Positions 23,881 through 28,061 of a stretch of 28,061 bases of DNA are shown here, one piece after another. The first letter of the stretch is position 1. Each line of letters starts with the position of its first letter. The notes under the pieces are model-generated. The model saw only the letters and a program-made list of their open reading frames with translations, searched no databases and was not told the origin of the DNA. Source of the DNA: Firmicutes bacterium UBA5010 (GTDB lineage: Bacteria > Bacillota > Clostridia > Tissierellales > Sedimentibacteraceae); NCBI GenBank assembly GCA_002396645.1, contig DGYI01000003.1, positions 14,419 through 42,479 on the forward strand. Direction: 5' to 3'. The translations under genes and the position numbers were made by a program.

Positions 23881-24624
23881 ATGGAAAACAAAGTATTAGC
23901 AAAGGTAAATGACAGAGAGATTAAACAATCGGATGTGGAGTTTCTGTATTCAAATTTGGGACCTAATGCAGCTCAATATAAAGGGGAAGAAGGATATAAG
24001 CAGCTGGTAGAGCAGCTTATACTAGAAGAAATGCTGTATTCAGACGCTAAAGAAAATAAGCTGGATGAAGACAAAGAGTATCTTGCAGGACTTGAACAGT
24101 TAAAAAAATCTCTATTAGCACAGTATTCGGTAAGCAAGCTTATGTCAAATATAGATGTAAGCGAAAACGAGATAGAAGAATATTACAGCTCAAATAAAAA
24201 TATATTTAAGAGTGCCGAAAATGTAACAGCAAGTCACATATTAGTGGAAACTTCAGAAAAAGCTGAGGAAGTGCTGAAAGAAATAAATGAAGGATTAGAT
24301 TTTGCAGAAGCTGCACAAAAATATTCAAGCTGTCCGTCAAAAAATAGTGGAGGAAACCTAGGTCAATTCGGAAGAGGTCAAATGGTTGTTGAATTTGAAG
24401 ATGCTGTGTTTTCTATGAAAATCGGAGAAATAAGCTCTCCTGTTAAAACTCAATTCGGATATCATTTGATTCAGTTAAATGCAAAGAATGAATCTAAAGA
24501 ATTAAGCTTAGAAGAAGCTAAGGAAGATATAATAAACAGAGTAAGATATGAAAAGCAAAATAAGATATACTCCGAAAAACAAAATCAATTAAGAGAAAAA
24601 TATCCTGTTGAATATAAATATTAA
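23881..24624 (+). CDS. Parvulin-type peptidyl-prolyl cis-trans isomerase
   Basis: A 247-residue protein with a SurA/PrsA-like helical N-terminus (about 1-115; KVNDREIKQSDVEFLYSNLG) and a rotamase domain (about 118-210). The rotamase signatures are ASHILVETSEKAEEVL, FAEAAQKYSSCPSKNSGGNL, FGRGQMVVEFEDAVFSM and TQFGYHLIQL. There is no signal peptide or lipobox, so unlike PrsA it should stay in the cytoplasm. ATG 23881 is preferred because GGAGGG (23871-23876) lies five bases upstream; an ATG at 23869 overlaps that site. A TATAAT at 23833-23838 may be its -10 box. It is a single-gene unit between the DMT permease and trpB. Confidence 0.92.
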   Translation: MENKVLAKVNDREIKQSDVEFLYSNLGPNAAQYKGEEGYKQLVEQLILEEMLYSDAKENKLDEDKEYLAGLEQLKKSLLAQYSVSKLMSNIDVSENEIEEYYSSNKNIFKSAENVTASHILVETSEKAEEVLKEINEGLDFAEAAQKYSSCPSKNSGGNLGQFGRGQMVVEFEDAVFSMKIGEISSPVKTQFGYHLIQLNAKNESKELSLEEAKEDIINRVRYEKQNKIYSEKQNQLREKYPVEYKY

Positions 24625-24669
24625 TAATATTGTAAATGAAAACAATATTGTCAATATTTATAAAAAATA

Positions 24670-24698
24670 TTGACATTTAAAATAACTTAGTGTATAAT
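24670..24698 (+). promoter_or_regulatory. Consensus sigma-A promoter of trpB
   Basis: TTGACA (24670-24675) and TATAAT (24693-24698) are both perfect and separated by 17 bases. The start of transcription would be near 24705, immediately before the T-box leader. Confidence 0.9.
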
Positions 24699-24892
24699 GC
24701 ATTCTAATATCAGTGAGCAGAAAGAGTAGATATAATATTTAGGTTAAAGAGAGTTCGGGGTGGTGAGATTCGAGCACTGAAATTTATATTGAATGGGTCT
24801 GTGAGATGGCATGTGAAATAATAGTAGCAATGCCCGGGAGTCTACCGTTATATAGATAGGATATAATAGTATCCGAAAAAGTATTGTAGTAC

Positions 24893-24939
24893 AGGTGGCA
24901 TAAGTTAAGCACTTTTCCTTTACAGGAAAGTGCTTTTTT
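24893..24939 (+). terminator. First terminator with T-box-like sequence in the trpB leader
   Basis: AGGTGGCATAAG (24893-24904) repeats the start of the T-box, including TGGC. It runs into a stem AGCACTTTTCC (24908-24918) with GGAAAGTGCT (24925-24934), one bulged T, ending in six T residues. It looks like an additional decision point ahead of the main one. Confidence 0.65.
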
Positions 24940-24979
24940 GTTTACAGATATACTGCAATTAAATTTAGGTGGCACCACG

Positions 24980-25021
24980 AGTCATTTCGTCCTAACCATA
25001 TAGGATGAAATGGCTTTTTTT
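24980..25021 (+). terminator. Main T-box terminator before trpB
   Basis: CATTTCGTCCTA (24983-24994) pairs with TAGGATGAAATG (25001-25012) with one G-U, extended by three further outer pairs, and is followed by seven T residues. The left arm overlaps the antiterminator side of the T-box. Confidence 0.9.
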
Positions 25022-25050
25022 ATTTTTAAATATTAAAAGGAGGAAGAAAA

Positions 25051-26196
25051 ATGAAAGGATTTTTTGAAAATTTTGGAGGACAATATGTTCCGGAAGAGGT
25101 TTTAAAGGCTTTAAATGAACTGGAGGAAGCCTATGAGAAAATAAAAGATGATAAATCTTTTATTGACGAATACAATTATTACCTGAAAAACTATGTAGGC
25201 AGAGAAAGCCCTCTATATTTTGCACGCAATTTAACTCAAAAATGCGGTGGAGCTAAAATCTACTTAAAAAGAGAGGACTTAAACCATACCGGAGCACATA
25301 AAATCAACAATGCAATAGCTCAGGCACTGCTTGCAAAACGCATGGGTAAAAAAAGAATAATAGCCGAAACCGGTGCAGGACAGCATGGTGTTGCAACTGC
25401 AACTGTTTGTGCTTTACTGGGACTTGAGTGTGATATTTTTATGGGTGAAGAAGATACTCAAAGACAAATGCTTAATGTGAAAAAAATGAAACTTTTAGGA
25501 GCTAATGTAACCGCTGTCACACAAGGTACTAAAACCTTAAGCGATGCAGTGGATAAGGCGTTTGAAGAGTGGGTAAAAAGAATAGATGACACATTTTATT
25601 TGATAGGCTCTGCTGTCGGACCTCACCCGTACCCGGAAATGGTCAGGAATTTTCAGAGGGTTATAGGGGATGAAGCAAGAAATCAGATTTTACAAAAGGA
25701 AGGCAGACTGCCTGATTATCTTCTGGCTTGCGTAGGAGGCGGAAGCAATGCTATAGGCTTGTTCTATCCCTTTATAAATGACAAAGAAGTTAAAATTATA
25801 GGCTTAGAAGCTGCCGGCAAAGGTGTTGATACAGATATGAATGCCGCAACCATGACAAAGGGTCATGAAGGAATAATACATGGTATGAATACGATAGTTC
25901 TTAAAGATGATGAAGGAAATATTTTGTCTGCTTATTCAATTTCACCGGGACTTGATTATCCGGGGGTAGGGCCTGAGCATGCTTATCTTAAAAAAATAGG
26001 CAGGGCAGAGTACATAGCTGTTAGTGATGAGGAAGCCATGACAGCATTCAGAGATTTATCGAGATTAGAGGGTATAATACCGGCTATTGAAAGCTCCCAT
26101 GCTATTTATTATGGAATGAAGCTGGCTAAATCTTTGAGTGAAGATAGAATTATAATAATCAATCTATCCGGCAGAGGCGATAAGGATATGAATTAA
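25051..26196 (+). CDS. trpB: Tryptophan synthase beta subunit
   Basis: A 381-residue PLP enzyme that joins indole and serine to make tryptophan. GQYVPEEVLKALNELEEAY opens the protein. The PLP lysine is Lys84 in HTGAHKINNA, and ETGAGQHGVATA contains the catalytic glutamate loop. GGGSNAIGLFYPF binds the PLP phosphate and LSGRGDKDMN ends it. It ends a little shorter than many TrpB proteins. A clean AAGGAGG precedes the ATG. No trpA or other trp gene is adjacent; an inverted repeat follows at once. It could salvage free indole, or trpA may be elsewhere. Control is through the T-box leader, that is, by tRNA-Trp charging. Confidence 0.96.
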   Translation: MKGFFENFGGQYVPEEVLKALNELEEAYEKIKDDKSFIDEYNYYLKNYVGRESPLYFARNLTQKCGGAKIYLKREDLNHTGAHKINNAIAQALLAKRMGKKRIIAETGAGQHGVATATVCALLGLECDIFMGEEDTQRQMLNVKKMKLLGANVTAVTQGTKTLSDAVDKAFEEWVKRIDDTFYLIGSAVGPHPYPEMVRNFQRVIGDEARNQILQKEGRLPDYLLACVGGGSNAIGLFYPFINDKEVKIIGLEAAGKGVDTDMNAATMTKGHEGIIHGMNTIVLKDDEGNILSAYSISPGLDYPGVGPEHAYLKKIGRAEYIAVSDEEAMTAFRDLSRLEGIIPAIESSHAIYYGMKLAKSLSEDRIIIINLSGRGDKDMN

Positions 26197-26215
26197 GTTA
26201 TTCGCACAATACAAA

Positions 26216-26251
26216 ACAAGGTAAAAGCCTAAAAATAGGCTTTTACCTTGT
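26216..26251. terminator. Bidirectional terminator between trpB and the DUF438 gene
   Basis: Perfect 15-bp arms (26216-26230 and 26237-26251) around AAAAAT. On the minus strand the stem is followed by TTTTGT, so it is best as the terminator of the DUF438 gene; on the plus strand the T tail is poor. Confidence 0.75.
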
Positions 26252-26279
26252 AAATTAACTTAAAATCAGCTAAGTATTT

Positions 26280-27488
26280 TTATGACATAAGTCTCTTTTC
26301 TCCGGCTATATCCTGTATAGGGTTTATGTCTTGAGTTACTTCAACTACGCCAAGATATTCTCCGTTTTCATCCCTTACTGCGAAATATCTTATCAAAATG
26401 TATTTGTCTCCCATCTTAATCCAGAAATCTTCATGATCTTTAGCTCCTGATTTAAAATCCTCAACTATCTTTTCAACTATATGAACACTGTTAGGCGGAT
26501 GACAGTTTGATACATTTCGTCCTATTATCGTTTTTGTTCTTGCAAAAATCCTTTCGGCACTTTGAGAGAAATACTTTACTGTATCATTTTTATCTACAAA
26601 GGTAATATCAAACGGCAAGGTGTTCAGCATATTTACTAATTCTTCTGTCTTGAATATTCCGGTCGGAAGTTTTATAGTCCCTTCACTATCATCTTTTTTC
26701 ATCTCTTTTAAAGCAGATTTACCTGATGCTTTAGGAGTCCATACAGGAATATTATCTATAATAAAGCCTATTTCGCTGCTTTCATCTGCGACATGCTTCC
26801 ATTCGTCCTGAGTTAAAGTATCGAAAAGCATAGGAAGCATTATGCTTTCTTCTTTAAATATCATTTCCTCAATTTTATTTGTGAGGCTTAATATTTTTTT
26901 CTTGAATTCATCGTCAGTCTCTTGCTTTGATTCCAACTCTTTTTTAATTTCTTTATATTGAGCTCTTATCTCGTCATCAACTCCCCACATTACCTTTGGA
27001 GGAGCATCTATACCATACTTTTCCATATACGGAAACAAAAGATTTTCTTTTTTAGAATAATGTATATCCAGTGCCCATAAATCATTAATTCCGTTTTTGA
27101 GCTTATTTATAATGTCAGTATCAGATGTAGGTTCTGAATAAGGCAAAATATCATTCTTTATTATATTTTCCAGTTTCCTGTTTTCGAGATTTAATATATT
27201 TGCCGGATGTCCCGGAATTTTTGAAGGATCTTCTTCGCTGTGAATTTCCTCTATTGATCCTTTAAATACCTCCGCATGCACATCACATAATCTTTGAACT
27301 TCCGAAATAGGAAGTCCTTCTTTTATCAATGCCTGTTCAGCCTCTGATATTTCCTTTGCAGTTACTCCGGTGAAAGCCTCTTCAAATTTTTGCTTTACTT
27401 CATCTACTGTTTTTCCTTGATGTAATTCTTTGATTATTTCTTTAATTACCTCTTTGCGATATTCTCTGTTGTTTATATTTTCGCTCAT
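26280..27488 (-). CDS. DUF438 / hemerythrin-like / PAS domain protein
   Basis: A 402-residue cytoplasmic protein with three parts. The N-terminal DUF438 domain (about 14-80) includes LHQGKTVDEVKQKFEEAFTG. A hemerythrin-like helical bundle (about 90-235) has DVHAEVFKG, PGHPANILNLENRK, DIHYSKKENLLFPYMEKYGI and FKEESIMLPML, supplying the histidine and glutamate ligands for a possible di-iron centre. A C-terminal PAS domain (about 280-395) contains TLPFDITFVDKNDTVKYFSQ and NCHPPNSVHIV. Di-iron plus PAS suggests oxygen, nitric oxide or redox sensing, but no output domain is present. ATG 27488 follows ATAGGAGG. It is probably cotranscribed with the DUF1858 gene 92 bases upstream. Confidence 0.9.
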   Translation of the reverse strand: MSENINNREYRKEVIKEIIKELHQGKTVDEVKQKFEEAFTGVTAKEISEAEQALIKEGLPISEVQRLCDVHAEVFKGSIEEIHSEEDPSKIPGHPANILNLENRKLENIIKNDILPYSEPTSDTDIINKLKNGINDLWALDIHYSKKENLLFPYMEKYGIDAPPKVMWGVDDEIRAQYKEIKKELESKQETDDEFKKKILSLTNKIEEMIFKEESIMLPMLFDTLTQDEWKHVADESSEIGFIIDNIPVWTPKASGKSALKEMKKDDSEGTIKLPTGIFKTEELVNMLNTLPFDITFVDKNDTVKYFSQSAERIFARTKTIIGRNVSNCHPPNSVHIVEKIVEDFKSGAKDHEDFWIKMGDKYILIRYFAVRDENGEYLGVVEVTQDINPIQDIAGEKRLMS

Positions 27489-27580
27489 TTAAATCCTCCT
27501 ATAACTTTATGTATTTTTGTATTATTTTCTTAATATCTTGCACAAAATTTTGTAAAACAGATTAAACCATAAAAACTATA

Positions 27581-27817
27581 TTATAAAATTTTATATCCTC
27601 GTTTTATAAACGCCTCTTTTATAGTTTCTATATCAATCTTTTTTAAAGCTGCACCCTTATTTATAGTCATTATTCTGCCTGCTGTAGAAAGTATTCCCGG
27701 CTTTGTTATATCCTTAAATCCTATTTCTGAAAGTATTATCGGGATTTCAGGGTCATCTTTACATAATTCATATACTGTTTTATTCAAATCAATATGTTTT
27801 TCCGTCAAAGAAATCAT
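27581..27817 (-). CDS. DUF1858 domain-containing protein
   Basis: A 78-residue protein of the DUF1858 type. ISLTEKHIDLNKTVYELCKD gives the opening strand and helix, followed by ILSEIGFKDITKPGILSTAG and GAALKKIDIETIKEAFIKRG. Genes of this type are often next to DUF438-hemerythrin-PAS genes, as here, so the two probably work together, possibly in redox or nitrosative stress; this is inference. ATG 27817 is almost touching the AAAGGGG ribosome site, so a TTG nine bases further in may be the true start. A minus-strand TATAAT lies at 27862-27857. Nothing else could be supported in 27863-28061, which is AT-rich. Confidence 0.8.
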   Translation of the reverse strand: MISLTEKHIDLNKTVYELCKDDPEIPIILSEIGFKDITKPGILSTAGRIMTINKGAALKKIDIETIKEAFIKRGYKIL

Positions 27818-28061
27818 ACCCCTTTCAAATTTTATTAAATTAGTTGATTATACATTATTATACCATTCAAAGGGTCTCTTTAAACTTATATATTTATATT
27901 TATAAATAATATTTTCAGTATCATTAAATTAATTTAGCAGTACATCATAGTTTAGCACTTTATTTGAAACGTTTAATAATAAAAAATCGCAATTTGACAT
28001 TTATTCAATACTTAATCCCATTTAAAAGCTGGTTATATTGGAATTAGTATTACATTCAAAT

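Larger units (their letters stand above)
24705..25021 (+). promoter_or_regulatory. T-box leader, probably tryptophan-specific
   Basis: A tRNA-sensing leader. Stem I is closed by GTAGA (about 24726) with TCTAC (24841), and contains the GAGAG and GGTGAGA motifs of the distal loop and a specifier bulge GAATGGGT. TGG at 24794-24796 reads as the tryptophan codon. A hairpin GGATA/TATCC follows. The T-box AGGTGGCACCACGAG is at 24967-24981; its TGGC would pair with a GCCA tRNA end, fitting the G73 of tRNA-Trp. Uncharged tRNA-Trp should favour readthrough into trpB. A second partial T-box motif and an extra terminator lie earlier, at 24893-24939. Confidence 0.92.

Noticed and set aside
28000..28061. 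Promoter-like TTGACA near the right end
   Set aside because: TTGACA is present at about 27996-28001 but no convincing -10 box or downstream gene can be seen before the window ends.

Overview
The window looks like chromosomal DNA of a low-GC, anaerobic, amino-acid-fermenting Firmicute (Clostridia/Tissierellia type). The evidence is AT-rich intergenic DNA, strong AGGAGG ribosome sites, T-box and cobalamin riboswitches, a DUF1858/DUF438 pair, and above all a complete B12-dependent ornithine oxidation cluster. A Sedimentibacter- or Acetoanaerobium-like host is a guess from gene content, not a measured placement. No transposase, integrase, phage gene, CRISPR array, tRNA or rRNA was seen.

Layout. 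(1) 6-1304, minus: folC. (2) 1510-6277, plus: a cobalamin riboswitch, then a BtuF-like lipoprotein, BtuC-like permease and BtuD-like ATPase carrying an extra C-terminal domain, then a GNAT-like protein, closed by a bidirectional terminator. (3) 9580-6330, minus: hom and dxr overlapping by one base, then a LysR regulator. (4) 9785-12304, plus: a PheB-like ACT protein divergent from hom, a patatin-like lipase and a ZIP metal transporter. (5) 12329-22008, plus: a RocR-like sigma-54 activator, tandem dyads, a near-consensus -24/-12 promoter, then ord-ortA-ortB-oraS-oraE-GlmL-like-orr. (6) 22099-22792: a gene-free stretch folded into a ~694-bp nested palindrome between convergent genes. (7) 23677-22802, minus: a DMT permease. 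(8) 23881-26196, plus: a cytoplasmic parvulin, then a promoter, a tryptophan-type T-box leader and a lone trpB. (9) 27817-26280, minus: DUF1858 and DUF438-hemerythrin-PAS proteins.

How they fit together. Orr makes D-ornithine. OraSE (adenosylcobalamin plus PLP) moves the terminal amino group to give 2,4-diaminopentanoate. Ord oxidatively deaminates it, and OrtAB cleaves the product with CoA to acetyl-CoA and D-alanine. The GlmL-like protein probably services the B12 enzyme. The nearby riboswitch-controlled B12 importer can supply its cofactor, and the adjacent sigma-54 activator is the obvious regulator.

Most unusual is 22099-22792. Two inverted copies of a compound hairpin unit (a 111-nt branched hairpin plus a 41-nt hairpin) have diverged in sequence, but at least eleven base pairs changed on both sides, so the stems are kept. 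This implies selection for structure, either as RNA or as a palindromic mobile element. I do not recognise it as a described family. Second is the trpB leader, which carries two terminator hairpins, each preceded by a TGGC-containing T-box-like motif, behind a single specifier domain.
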